DNA of 53,560 bases from Leptolinea sp964397625. Lineage in GTDB: Bacteria; Chloroflexota; Anaerolineae; Anaerolineales; Anaerolineaceae. The stretch spans positions 1 to 53,560 of the forward strand of contig CAYNJT010000015.1 of the NCBI GenBank assembly GCA_964397625.1. The letters are read 5' to 3'. The translations under genes and the position numbers were made by a program. Below, piece by piece: positions 24,967-32,990 of this stretch. Position 1 is the first letter of the stretch. Every line of letters begins with the position of its first letter. A model generated the notes under the pieces. The model did no database searches. It was not told where the DNA came from and saw only the letters and a list, made by a program, of their open reading frames with translations.

Positions 24967-25617
24967 ATGAATAAAATTGTAAAAATATTACTGCTCATAC
25001 TTGCCGTTTTGCTCATTGCCGGCGGTGGATTCTGGAGTGGTACCCAGGTTGCCTACCGGCAAACGGCTGCCCTGACCACCCAGCCCTCAACCGCGAACGC
25101 ATCACCGAATACCATCGCTCCCCGATCCGCGGATTCCAACCAGCCTGACTGGAAACCGCAATGGAATGGCAACAATACTGACCCTCGCGGCAGGTTTAGC
25201 GGCGATTCATCCAATTCTGGAGCGGATCAGAAAAATTTCAAAAACCGGCAGGACGGCTGGTTCACACGCCCGCCTCAAGAAATGGCTGGAACGAATAGCT
25301 CAAAATTCGGACCGCAGATGCCGCGCCCTGATTTCCAAACACAACCCGCTGCCGGATTAATGATGAATCAGAGATTCAATGCCGGTTTTAGAGATTTGTC
25401 CATAGGAGGTTTGTTCATGGCCGGTGGTATGATGATTTTTGGGCTTCTTTTCCCGTTGGGATTTGCAATTTTGATGGTTTTGGGTATCATTGTTTTGTAC
25501 CGCTTGGTCCGAAAACCTTCCGTCTATTCAGTCGTCGGAACGTCTGTGTGTGCCAAATGCGGCGGCTCCATCCAAAACGACTGGAAGCATTGCCCCCACT
25601 GCGGGGAATCCATTTGA
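24967..25617 (+). CDS. Membrane protein with C-terminal zinc ribbon
   Basis: 216 residues with GGAG 5 bases before ATG. An N-terminal hydrophobic segment (about 5-22) with a GGG kink is followed by an Asn/Gln/Pro/Ser-rich low-complexity region (about 30-130), a membrane helix at about 150-180 (LFMAGGMMIFGLLFPLGFAI then VLGIIVLYRLV) and a C-terminal zinc ribbon with two CxxC pairs (CAKCGG and CPHCGE). Function unknown. It lies directly upstream of the sigma factor pair but a terminator separates them, so it may be a target of that sigma factor rather than part of the operon. Confidence 0.65.
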   Translation: MNKIVKILLLILAVLLIAGGGFWSGTQVAYRQTAALTTQPSTANASPNTIAPRSADSNQPDWKPQWNGNNTDPRGRFSGDSSNSGADQKNFKNRQDGWFTRPPQEMAGTNSSKFGPQMPRPDFQTQPAAGLMMNQRFNAGFRDLSIGGLFMAGGMMIFGLLFPLGFAILMVLGIIVLYRLVRKPSVYSVVGTSVCAKCGGSIQNDWKHCPHCGESI

Positions 25618-25684
25618 TAATTCCTCCCCTCCCTCTTTATTGGGTTCAAGCCGAGCATTCTTGACCCGAACCGTTTTACGCAAG

Positions 25685-25709
25685 AAGGGCATTCACCAAT
25701 GCCCTTTTT
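25685..25709 (+). terminator. Terminator after the zinc-ribbon membrane protein
   Basis: AAGGGCATT (25685-25693) pairs with AATGCCCTT (25698-25706) across CACC, followed by TTT. It ends 68 bases before the sigma-factor start. Confidence 0.85.
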
Positions 25710-25777
25710 GCTATTATTTAACAAATTTACCGTATCTATTTTCCACATTTCACGTCATAGTTAATGTATTCATCACC

Positions 25778-26332
25778 ATGCAGATCAAAGACGCCTTTTT
25801 AAATAAATCGGATGAATTCGATGCGAATACCCTGTTGGAAATATACGACAGGTTCAACTCGGAAATATTTGCGTATGCCTACCGTCTGCTGGGAGATGGT
25901 GATATGGCAGAGGATTGTGTTTCAGAGACATTTTTACGGTTTATTCATCAGATTAAGAAAGACTCCAACCCGAAAGAGAATACCCGCGCCTATTTATACA
26001 GGATCGCGCACAATTGGATTACCGACCAGTTCCGCAAAAAAAATTTCGAAATCATCGAGTTTTCCGAATCCCACATGTCCCCTTCGTTAGAGAATCTGGA
26101 ATCCCACATTGAAGATCGCCTTGAAATGAATCAACTTCGATCGGCGATCATGCAACTCAATCCTGATCAACGGTTCTTGATCACTCTTCGATACATTGAA
26201 GGCTGGGATCTTGATCAGATCGCAGCAGCGATGAAACGCCCGATTGGAGCGGTGAAATCTTTGCAACACAGGGCCTTATGTAATATTTCAAAGAAAATGA
26301 GTGCTACTGAGGTGAAGCGTGAATCAAAATAG
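25778..26332 (+). CDS. ECF-type RNA polymerase sigma factor
   Basis: 184 residues from ATG 25778; a longer upstream frame overlaps the terminator and is not real. Region 2 (about 15-85) includes AYRLLGDGDMAEDCVSETFL and ARAYLYRIAHNWITDQFRK-like core-binding and -10 recognition helices; region 4 (about 120-175) has the ITLRYIEGWDLDQIAAAMKR helix-turn-helix. There is no good ribosome binding site, and the leader is short. Its stop overlaps the next gene by 14 bases, so translation is coupled to the DUF5667-like membrane protein, a common Chloroflexota arrangement in which the partner may restrain the sigma factor. Confidence 0.9.
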   Translation: MQIKDAFLNKSDEFDANTLLEIYDRFNSEIFAYAYRLLGDGDMAEDCVSETFLRFIHQIKKDSNPKENTRAYLYRIAHNWITDQFRKKNFEIIEFSESHMSPSLENLESHIEDRLEMNQLRSAIMQLNPDQRFLITLRYIEGWDLDQIAAAMKRPIGAVKSLQHRALCNISKKMSATEVKRESK

Positions 26333-27211
26333 CGCAGACAAATCAATCAGAGAAGTCGAAGAGATGCTGGATTCTTTTCGTGAAATTTCTGTCAGAAGAG
26401 ATATGACTAAAGCCAAAAGAAGCAGAATGAGCTATTTTGAAGAAATCAACCGATTGGCCGTATCTAAACCGGTGGAAAACCGTCTTACTTTTCAAGATCA
26501 AATTAAAACCTGGTTTGGTCAAGGAAAGGAAAAACGAAAAATGAGTCCAGCATTGGTTTCTATTCTAGTAGCATTAACTCTGTTCTTTGGCGGTGGTGGA
26601 ATTGGGATCGCGGCCGCGCAGGATAGTCTGCCAGATACCTGGCTTTATCCGCTGAAGCTAACCGGTGAAGATATTCAAATGGCGTTAACCTCGGATGTTC
26701 AAGAGAAAATGAATCTTGAGCTGGATTTCAGTCAGAACAGGCTGAATGAGATCATTCAAATGATTAAGAATGATCAAATTCCCGGAGATAAAGTTTTTAC
26801 CCGGTTGGATAATCATCTGATGACAGCCCTAAATCTGGCCGCCTTCACATCCACCCAGAATTCCGGTGAGTTGACCATGCTGCAGAACCGTGTTCAGGAA
26901 CAAATCAGGCTGATGGAACAGCAACGCATGGAAAGCAATACAGCGGCTGATGCCGCCTTATTGCGAACCCGGTCAATCCTGGAANNNNNNNNNNNNNNNN
27001 NNNNNNNNNNNNNNNNNNNNNNNNNNNNNNNNNNNNNNNNNNNNNNNNNNNNNNNNNNNNNNNNNNNNNNNNNNNNNNNNNNNNATCCGCGACTCCGGAA
27101 CCAGCACCAATAATGAAAACCGCGTTACCAGGGTATGGCGGTAATAACGGCGGCAGTTCCAACGGGAACGGCGGAGGTAATGGCGGTTCCGGAGGAGGTA
27201 AAGGTAGATAG
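26319..27211 (+). CDS. DUF5667-like membrane protein, interrupted by assembly gap
   Basis: Starts at GTG 26319, overlapping the sigma gene. Residues 1-80 are cytosolic (VEEMLDSFREISVRRDMTKA), one membrane helix lies at about 85-105 (ALVSILVALTLFFGGGGIGI), then the DUF5667 signature (AQDSLPDTWLYPLKLTGEDI) and a helical outside region rich in Gln and Met. The gap at 26985-27084 cuts the gene. After it a frame ending at TAG 27209-27211 reads a Gly/Asn/Ser-rich tail (GGNNGGSSNGNGGG), typical of the C-terminus of this family, but it is in a different frame relative to the 100 N. The true gap length is therefore probably not a multiple matching 100. A putative anti-sigma role is inferred from position. 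Confidence 0.75.
26985..27084. other. Assembly gap (100 N)
   Basis: A run of exactly 100 N, the conventional placeholder for a gap of unknown length. It falls in the C-terminal, low-complexity part of the DUF5667-like gene. Confidence 0.99.
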
Positions 27212-27262
27212 TTCTTGAGTATTGGTATAACCATTACATTCACGTATCTCTCTCCCAGCAAA

Positions 27263-27294
27263 GCAAAAAGAGCATCAGTTGATGCCCTTTTTGC
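27263..27294. terminator. Bidirectional terminator between convergent genes
   Basis: GCAAAAAGAGCATC (27263-27276) pairs with GATGCCCTTTTTGC (27281-27294) with one mismatch and a 4-base loop. The A-rich and T-rich flanks allow it to serve the DUF5667-like gene on one strand and the response regulator on the other. Confidence 0.8.
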
Positions 27295-27322
27295 TTCAAT
27301 ATGGAGGGAACCACTTGAAAAT

Positions 27323-28102
27323 CTAGAGTTTACCCCGCTCTGACGCCAGCTTGTAACCCAATCCCTCGCGTGCCAGGATTAATTGCGGGCGTGACGGATC
27401 GAGTTCCAATTTTCGGCGGAGCAGGTAGATCACATATTTAATGCGGTTGACCGCTTTGGGATCATTCTGTCCCCACACCTCTTCCGCGATGGTGGCGTGA
27501 TCCACCCAGCGCGGGGTGTGCCGGCCTAGGCAGTACAGCACATCAAATTCCCGGCGGGCCAGCGGGAAGATATCGCCGCGGATGACTACCTCTCGAGTGT
27601 CCGGGTCAAGGGTCATATCCAGGTTGGGGAACTCAAGAGAACCGGATGGGGGTGTAACCGAGCGCGACCGGTTTACAACCGTGTTCACGCGCGCCACAAG
27701 CTCAGCTGGATGGAATGGTTTGGTGATGTAATCATCCGCGCCCATCTGTAATCCTTTGACAATATCCTCTTTTTGATTCTTCGCGGAGACAATAACTACC
27801 GGCGCGGGGGTTAACTTCCGAATATTGGCAAAGGTTTCCATGCCATCCATATCAGGCATCATTAAGTCCAGGAGGATCAGATCAGGCCAGATGCGGGATA
27901 CTTTATCAATGGCCGTCTGACCGCTGTCAGCCCCGGCCACATCGATGCCGGCATTGGACAGGATGTATTTTAACAGGCCGACGGTTTCGGGTTCATCATC
28001 GACGATCATCACCCGCCGGCGCGGGGTGGAAGGATCCAGCCGGTCGAGATCCAGGCCTGTGGGTAAAGCGGATCTATCGGAATATACAGACGTAGGGCTC
28101 AT
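27323..28102 (-). CDS. OmpR/PhoB-family response regulator (orphan)
   Basis: 259 residues. An extra N-terminal tail of about 28 residues precedes the receiver domain (about 30-145), with phospho-acceptor Asp79 (LILLDLMMPDMDG), the Thr/Ser switch (VVIVSAK) and Lys (ITKPFHP). The winged-helix DNA-binding domain at about 165-255 ends with RIKYVIYLLRRKLE and ILAREGLGYKL, as in OmpR-type regulators. No histidine kinase lies nearby, so it is an orphan. The start has AAAGGA upstream. The 190 bases upstream carry an inverted repeat and a 12-base direct repeat that look like its own operator. Confidence 0.92.
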   Translation of the reverse strand: MSPTSVYSDRSALPTGLDLDRLDPSTPRRRVMIVDDEPETVGLLKYILSNAGIDVAGADSGQTAIDKVSRIWPDLILLDLMMPDMDGMETFANIRKLTPAPVVIVSAKNQKEDIVKGLQMGADDYITKPFHPAELVARVNTVVNRSRSVTPPSGSLEFPNLDMTLDPDTREVVIRGDIFPLARREFDVLYCLGRHTPRWVDHATIAEEVWGQNDPKAVNRIKYVIYLLRRKLELDPSRPQLILAREGLGYKLASERGKL

Positions 28103-28161
28103 ATTTCATCGTCCTTTCCTGGTTGGGGTAGAAGCGACATTGAGGAAGAAAGCGCAATAAT

Positions 28162-28237
28162 TAATCGATTCACTCCAACCATCTAACGACTTGATGGTTA
28201 CATTACTGTAACATCAACATTAGTCTAATCGATTCAC
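28162..28237 (-). promoter_or_regulatory. Candidate operator of the response regulator gene
   Basis: The 12-mer TAATCGATTCAC occurs at 28162-28173 and again at 28226-28237. Between them lies the inverted repeat GTTACA-TTAC-TGTAAC (28197-28212), extended outward by TTGATG and CATCAA. The block is 60-135 bases before the start codon, where an autoregulated OmpR-type promoter would be expected. Confidence 0.5.
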
Positions 28238-28290
28238 CGGTCAAATTCAAGCGCGAAGATTCAATTTTAAGGAAAACGGTGGTTTTTTGG

Positions 28291-28746
28291 TTAGATACTG
28301 GATAATTCCTGTTTTTTACCAATCCAACGCACCCGGGGAACGGTTCCCACCTGGTTGACGGCCATGGCCAGGCGGCGGTCGTACGTCCACAGTTCTTTGT
28401 CCAGTTTTTCAGCCAGCGCCAGGTAATGTGGATCGCACCCCAGCGGGAGGACATAGCGTTCAGACATTTGCAGCGCGTGGATGTGTAGATCCGGTTCATC
28501 AACCAGATGCACGGGCAGCGAACGGCAGGAAGCCAGTATCGCCTGCACCGTCCGAACACTTAAGACTCCCTGCCTCACGTAAGCTGACAGGATATTGGAA
28601 ATATCATAGAAAAGCAGAGTCGGCGCCAGAATACGTTTGTCTTCACGCTCCCAGCGCTCCCATAATGTTTTAATGGCGTTATTCCGCGGGAAAGCCGTAA
28701 GCTGCAGAACCGGGCCGGGATCAATACAGATGATCTGACTGCTCAT
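28291..28746 (-). CDS. VapC-like PIN-domain toxin
   Basis: 151 residues from ATG 28746, which has GAGGATC about 7 bases upstream. PIN proteins are Mg-dependent RNases. Four acidic positions can be placed: Asp9 (IICIDPG), an Asp where Glu is more usual (LLFYDISNILSAY), the Asp of CDPHYLALAEKLDKELWT and the Asp of YDRRLA. The substitution is conservative. The gene overlaps the end of the antitoxin by 26 bases, the normal antitoxin-first order. It probably cleaves tRNA or rRNA when released, by analogy with VapC. The sequence looks intact. Confidence 0.85.
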   Translation of the reverse strand: MSSQIICIDPGPVLQLTAFPRNNAIKTLWERWEREDKRILAPTLLFYDISNILSAYVRQGVLSVRTVQAILASCRSLPVHLVDEPDLHIHALQMSERYVLPLGCDPHYLALAEKLDKELWTYDRRLAMAVNQVGTVPRVRWIGKKQELSSI

Positions 28747-29017
28747 TTTGATCCTCACGTAATTCTGTCAAAACCTCTTCAGGGAGGGGCAGCAACCGTC
28801 CGGCCAGATCTTGTTTGACAAACTCCCGCGATTGATTGACCAATATCCGCCAGTCTGGCGGCTTCTGCAGCGCGTTCAGGCGATCATATTGTTCTTTTGA
28901 CAGCAGGACCGCGAAGGGTTGACCGTCGCGTTCAATGAATACGGGTTCGCGTCGCGCGGATTGGAATAATTCCCCCAGATGGATACGCGCATAGGTGGCG
29001 GAAACGGAAACAGGCAT
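28721..29017 (-). CDS. Phd/YefM-like antitoxin
   Basis: 98 residues, with GGAG upstream of ATG. The N-terminal part (SVSATYARIHLGELFQSARR then EPVFIERDGQPFAVLLSKEQ) is the Phd/YefM DNA-binding fold, and the acidic C-terminal tail is expected to wrap the toxin. It would repress its own promoter and neutralise the PIN toxin encoded downstream with a 26-base overlap. A perfect palindrome in the promoter (29037-29050) is a likely operator. Confidence 0.85.
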   Translation of the reverse strand: MPVSVSATYARIHLGELFQSARREPVFIERDGQPFAVLLSKEQYDRLNALQKPPDWRILVNQSREFVKQDLAGRLLPLPEEVLTELREDQNEQSDHLY

Positions 29018-29034
29018 GCTGAAATCTTCTCCAC

Positions 29035-29063
29035 AGGTTAATTAATTAACTGATTAATGTCAA
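29035..29063 (-). promoter_or_regulatory. Toxin-antitoxin promoter with palindromic operator
   Basis: On the minus strand TTGACA (29058-29063) is followed after 17 bases by TAACCT (29035-29040). The perfect 14-base palindrome GTTAATTAATTAAC (29037-29050) covers the spacer and the -10 element, so a bound antitoxin would block polymerase. Confidence 0.6.
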
Positions 29064-29182
29064 TTATATCGCCCGGAAGAAGGTCTGGCAAGTTGTGGTA
29101 AGTTTAGGTATTGGTTGCATGTAATATGCCAGGAGGCTTTTCCTTCCACCATTCCCCTGTGTATCCTCATATCGATGAGGCT

Positions 29183-30511
29183 CTATTTAAACAGGCCGGA
29201 CACGAAAGCCAGAATCGAACCTATCACACCAAAGTCGGGATCACCAAAGCAGCTATCCGGGATACCTATGGCTGTCACCGCCCTCAGAGATATGCCCGCC
29301 AATAACGTGAACAACAAGCCGCACAGGAATCCACCCAGCACGGCGCCTTTCCAGCCGCCAGTGGCATTGCCATACACCCCGGATGTTCCACCGCAAAAGA
29401 AATGAATGATCATGGAAGGCAGGATAATCCCGCCCAGCCACCCCATGGATCCACCCGCGGATGGTAATGCCGCGATCTGCATACCCAGCGCCACCAGGCC
29501 CCCGGCTATCGAAGCCAGGTAGCCTACCAGAACGGCATTCTGGGCATAAGGGAACACCACCGGGCAATCCAGGGCGGGAATAGCGTTGGGAACAACACGC
29601 TCGGCAAAGCCGCGAAAAGCGGGAACAATTTCCGCCAGGATCATGCGCACCCCCAATAAAATCACACCCACGCCGGCCGCAAAGGTTAACCCCATAATCA
29701 GGGCATTCAACCACCAGGCATCCCTATTGCCAAAAATGACGGCCGCCCCGGCAGTCCCGACCGCGTTTATCGCTGCCGCGCTTGAAACAAGATAGATGAG
29801 TAACATCACCGTGCCCATGGCAACCAACGGCTCGCGCATAAAGCCGATCCATTCGGGAAATTTCAAATTTTCGGTTGAATCCTGTGGATTGCCTACCTTT
29901 TCCCCCAGCCAACCGGCCAAAACATAATTGGTGGTGCCGAAATGGCCCATCACAAAATCATTCGCGCCGGTGATCTTTGCCATAAACGGCGCGGATAACC
30001 AGGGAAAGAAGACCATCATGAAACCAACAATCACAGACGAAACAGCGATCAGTGCAATCGAGGATCCATCTTTGAAGATCGTCAGCCCAAGTATACCGGT
30101 GACCAGCGTCGCGGCAAATAATGTGTGATGGCCGGTAAGGAACACATATTTCATGGGGGTAAACCGCGCCAGCAATAAATTGACTAAAAATGAAAAGAAG
30201 AATACCAGTGATATTTGAACGCCGTACACTTCCTGCGCCCTGGCGGTGAAAACTTCATTAACCGGCAGTGTTCCCTCAAGGCCAAAACCCTGCTGCATCA
30301 GCGTGCCCAGAGGAGAGATGGCGGTAACCACGATGTTCGCGCCTCCGCTCAGAATTAGAAAACCCAGAATAGTTTTAACTGTGCCGGAAATGACGACATT
30401 GACCGCCTTTTTCAATGAGATTAATCCCACCATAGCGATCAGACCTACCAGGATGGCAGGCTTGCTCATGATCTGAACAAAGACATCCAATATGGATTTC
30501 AGAAGGTCCAT
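29183..30511 (-). CDS. ulaA: Ascorbate-type PTS IIC permease (UlaA/SgaT family)
   Basis: 442 residues with about ten to eleven membrane helices. This is the SgaT/UlaA-type permease that imports L-ascorbate or a related compound while it is phosphorylated. Typical stretches are ISLKKAVNVVISGTVKTILG, FTPMKYVFLTGHHTLFAATL and FPWLSAPFMAKITGANDFVM. It is the last gene of the operon, following IIB by 26 bases. The AAAGGT site lies about 10 bases before ATG. The family also includes permeases of unknown substrate, so ascorbate itself is not certain. A short CCTCAT/ATGAGG hairpin follows at 29165-29180. Confidence 0.9.
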   Translation of the reverse strand: MDLLKSILDVFVQIMSKPAILVGLIAMVGLISLKKAVNVVISGTVKTILGFLILSGGANIVVTAISPLGTLMQQGFGLEGTLPVNEVFTARAQEVYGVQISLVFFFSFLVNLLLARFTPMKYVFLTGHHTLFAATLVTGILGLTIFKDGSSIALIAVSSVIVGFMMVFFPWLSAPFMAKITGANDFVMGHFGTTNYVLAGWLGEKVGNPQDSTENLKFPEWIGFMREPLVAMGTVMLLIYLVSSAAAINAVGTAGAAVIFGNRDAWWLNALIMGLTFAAGVGVILLGVRMILAEIVPAFRGFAERVVPNAIPALDCPVVFPYAQNAVLVGYLASIAGGLVALGMQIAALPSAGGSMGWLGGIILPSMIIHFFCGGTSGVYGNATGGWKGAVLGGFLCGLLFTLLAGISLRAVTAIGIPDSCFGDPDFGVIGSILAFVSGLFK

Positions 30512-30537
30512 TTTTGCAGTACCTTTCTGGATTCTGT

Positions 30538-30840
30538 TTACATCTTCTTCGCCTTAATCTCCTGGTAGGCCGGTACAAGAACGGCTTCGATCTCTTTTTC
30601 GTCAAACAGATTGTGCACCTCAATGACCGGCACATCCAGTGCTTCTTTCAACCGGGGGCCAAATTCAGTGGAGGTGACAAATAGATCCGGCCACAGTGAT
30701 TTTGCCGTACTGACATCTCCAACCTCGACAAGAAATTCACGCTCGTCCACGCCGCTGCGCTTCAGAACACGCTCCACCCCCATTTTCACCAACAATCCAC
30801 TGCCCAACCCCATGCCGCATATCGCCGCAATTCTGATCAT
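30538..30840 (-). CDS. ulaB: PTS IIB component (UlaB/SgaB type)
   Basis: 100 residues from ATG 30840, set by AAAGGAG about 9 bases upstream; a longer frame to 30915 runs into the small upstream gene. Phospho-acceptor Cys8 lies in the P-loop AAICGMGLGSGLLVKM, the IIB signature. It passes phosphate from IIA to the substrate bound in IIC, and acts in the cytosol. It lies between a 29-codon membrane-peptide gene and the IIC gene. Confidence 0.9.
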   Translation of the reverse strand: MIRIAAICGMGLGSGLLVKMGVERVLKRSGVDEREFLVEVGDVSTAKSLWPDLFVTSTEFGPRLKEALDVPVIEVHNLFDEKEIEAVLVPAYQEIKAKKM

Positions 30841-30880
30841 TCTTTTTCGCGCTCCTTTCAGGTGTGATTGATGAGACTGC

Positions 30881-30970
30881 TTATTTCGCGAGGATACCAA
30901 GAACGAGGGCAACAATTACAAGAAATAACGCGATCCATCCATTTCTTTCCCTGCGGTCTTTATCATTCAT
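30881..30970 (-). CDS. Small 29-residue membrane peptide in the PTS operon
   Basis: A short gene between IIA and IIB. It has ATG 30970, TAA 30881-30883 and an AGGAG ribosome binding site about 10 bases upstream of the ATG. The product has a charged start (MNDKDRRERNG) and then a single membrane helix of about 16-18 residues (WIALFLVIVALVLGILAK). The charge pattern predicts the N-terminus inside. Length and design are those of small regulatory membrane proteins that bind larger transporters. It does not resemble a known PTS subunit. Support comes from start, site, composition and position only; expression is untested. Confidence 0.6.
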   Translation of the reverse strand: MNDKDRRERNGWIALFLVIVALVLGILAK

Positions 30971-31014
30971 GGGCTGCACTCCTATCGGTTGTATTTCCAT
31001 TACCATAACTATAC

Positions 31015-31482
31015 TCAAATATCCTGTGTTGGAGTTTGAACAGAATAGAAAACATCCAGCAGTTGGCCGGAAGACTTACAGAGGCGAAGTCTTTCAATAT
31101 TCTCGGAGTCTCTTAATACCTGCGCCAGTTCCGCCAGACTCTGTAAATGCTGCTGTGAATCGATTGGCGCGAGGGCTACCAGCAGCCAGACAGGATCATT
31201 TTCGCGATTCCCGAAATTTACCGGCGTTTTCAGTTTTACCACCGACATGCTGGCGCGGATCACGCCGTCTTCCGGCAGGGCGTGCGGGAGGGCAATTCCA
31301 GGCGCGACCACGATATACGGGCCAAAGTCATTGGCCACACGAATCATGGCATCTGTGAATCGTTCCTCTGTGGCGCCTTCGTTAAAAAACATTGCTCCAC
31401 AAACCCGCACGGCTTCCTGCCATGTGTCTGCGTTCACATCCACCGCCACAAGCGAAGGTCTAAGAAGATCTTTAATGTTCAT
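31015..31482 (-). CDS. ulaC: PTS IIA component (mannitol/fructose type, UlaC-like)
   Basis: 155 residues. The phospho-acceptor is His67 in VVAPGIALPHALPEDGVI, the EIIA type-2 signature. It takes phosphate from HPr and gives it to IIB. The start ATG overlaps the TGA of the upstream regulator gene (ATGA), so translation is coupled. Its sequence is a clear paralogue of the C-terminal domain of that regulator (shared FGNxENDPVxLLxAxAxxDxxQH). Confidence 0.9.
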   Translation of the reverse strand: MNIKDLLRPSLVAVDVNADTWQEAVRVCGAMFFNEGATEERFTDAMIRVANDFGPYIVVAPGIALPHALPEDGVIRASMSVVKLKTPVNFGNRENDPVWLLVALAPIDSQQHLQSLAELAQVLRDSENIERLRLCKSSGQLLDVFYSVQTPTQDI

Positions 31483-32792
31483 GTACCGTTAATTGTCTCC
31501 GGGTTCTTTGAAAGAATGTGAAGCGCCTGTTGGGGAGTCTTTGCTTCCATCAGGGCGGCTTTCCGTGCCGGGTTGGTCAATGCATCCGCGATCACCTTCA
31601 ATGCCTCCGCGTGTTGACTAGTATCGACCGCCGCGATGGCAATTAGCAATCTCACTGGATCGTTTTCCGAGTTACCGAAAGGAAGCGGTGGTTTCAGGCT
31701 AACCAGCGCCAATGCCGGTTTGATCACGCCTTCCGATGGAAGGGCGTGGGCAACGGCAATTCCGGGCGCCACCACAAAATACGGCCCCAGTTTACGGGCT
31801 GTTTCCACCATGGCACGCCCATAGTGTTCGTCTGCCGCGCCTGTTTCATGAAACAACCTGCCGGCATGCAAAATCGCTTCCATCCAATTGGAGGCATTGA
31901 AATTCACACATATTCGTTCAAGCGGAAGGATTTTGTCGAGTGTATGGGTAATGGTTTCTTTATTGGCAGAGGCAGCTGGCTTTTCTAAAACCGTGCCGGG
32001 TTGACCAAAATTGACTGCCCGTTCCAGCATGGCATAAAACGATTCGTTTTGAGCCCGGCGGGTGACCGTTTTTATTCGGAAACGATCGGGCCGAAACCAT
32101 GTGAGACCGGTCTCCATTTTGTTTCCAGCGTCGTCGTACGTGATGGACTCAGACAGCAGAACCGCGTCCCCGACCTTTAACCCCAGAGATGCCGCTATCG
32201 CTGAGGGCGCGCGGGCTACAGAAATGGTGTTTGCCGCCCATTCCATCCTGATGCCAAAACAGCGTTCCACTGTTTCAACCAACCCCGCGTTGGTAAAATC
32301 TTGATCAAGAAGCCCCCTGAACCGATTCCCGGGGAAAAACGATTCTTGAAGCACCAGCGGCAGTCCATTAACCCGGCGCAGGCGTTTTAAATAAAATACC
32401 ATCTCAGTAGGGGAAATTTCCAGACACGCGGCCTGTTTTTCCGGCACAGGGATGAGACGTTTTTCCAGCACTTCTGTGGTAAAGGGAATTCCGCGCAGCA
32501 TTAGATCCTGGTAGATGCTCAAGTGACCGGAAAATGACTGGTCAATTTCTGGCTGCCCGACAAAGGTCCCCTTCCCATGAATCTGCAGGACCAGGCCTCT
32601 GTCAATCAAAATGGATATGGCTTTACGCAAGGTCCCCCGGCTCACACCCAGGGACTGAGCCAGTTCCACCTCGCCCGGGAATTTATGGTCGCTTTTCCAT
32701 TCCCCTGTATTGATTTTTGTTTCCATCCACCCGGCGAGCTGACGGTAAATTGGCTGGCTGCTTGTTCGGTCAACCTGAAAATGCATATCCAT
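31479..32792 (-). CDS. GntR/UTRA transcriptional regulator fused to a PTS EIIA domain
   Basis: 437 residues. Residues about 14-78 are a GntR winged helix (ELAQSLGVSRGTLRKAISIL), 95-243 a UTRA ligand domain (MVFYLKRLRRVNGLPLVLQE, ETGLTWFRPDRFRI), and 288-432 an EIIA type-2 domain with His349 in VVAPGIAVAHALPSEG. The expected Pro before the His is Ala. HutC-type GntR proteins normally end after UTRA at about 240 residues, so the extra domain doubles the protein. It heads the operon for IIA, the small peptide, IIB and IIC. It probably reads both a ligand and the PTS phosphorylation state. Regulator-EIIA fusions are known for PRD regulators but are unusual for GntR. Confidence 0.9.
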   Translation of the reverse strand: MDMHFQVDRTSSQPIYRQLAGWMETKINTGEWKSDHKFPGEVELAQSLGVSRGTLRKAISILIDRGLVLQIHGKGTFVGQPEIDQSFSGHLSIYQDLMLRGIPFTTEVLEKRLIPVPEKQAACLEISPTEMVFYLKRLRRVNGLPLVLQESFFPGNRFRGLLDQDFTNAGLVETVERCFGIRMEWAANTISVARAPSAIAASLGLKVGDAVLLSESITYDDAGNKMETGLTWFRPDRFRIKTVTRRAQNESFYAMLERAVNFGQPGTVLEKPAASANKETITHTLDKILPLERICVNFNASNWMEAILHAGRLFHETGAADEHYGRAMVETARKLGPYFVVAPGIAVAHALPSEGVIKPALALVSLKPPLPFGNSENDPVRLLIAIAAVDTSQHAEALKVIADALTNPARKAALMEAKTPQQALHILSKNPETINGT

Positions 32793-32990
32793 TCACTTTC
32801 TTTGAGATGTACATAGAGGATCATATACTACCTTACCCAATATTTGACCTCAAGTCAACGAAAATTCTAAAAACAGGAGAAAGGGCACTGAATCAACGTG
32901 ATGTTTAGTCCTCTTACTGGGTTACTCAAATTTCAGAACCTTATATTGTGTGTTCCCCAAACCGCTTGCGTCTTTTAGAATTACAGAAGA

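Noticed and set aside
26905..27261. Minus-strand frame rich in Pro across the first N run
   Set aside because: It mirrors the Gly/Asn-rich tail of the plus-strand gene and depends on the N run.
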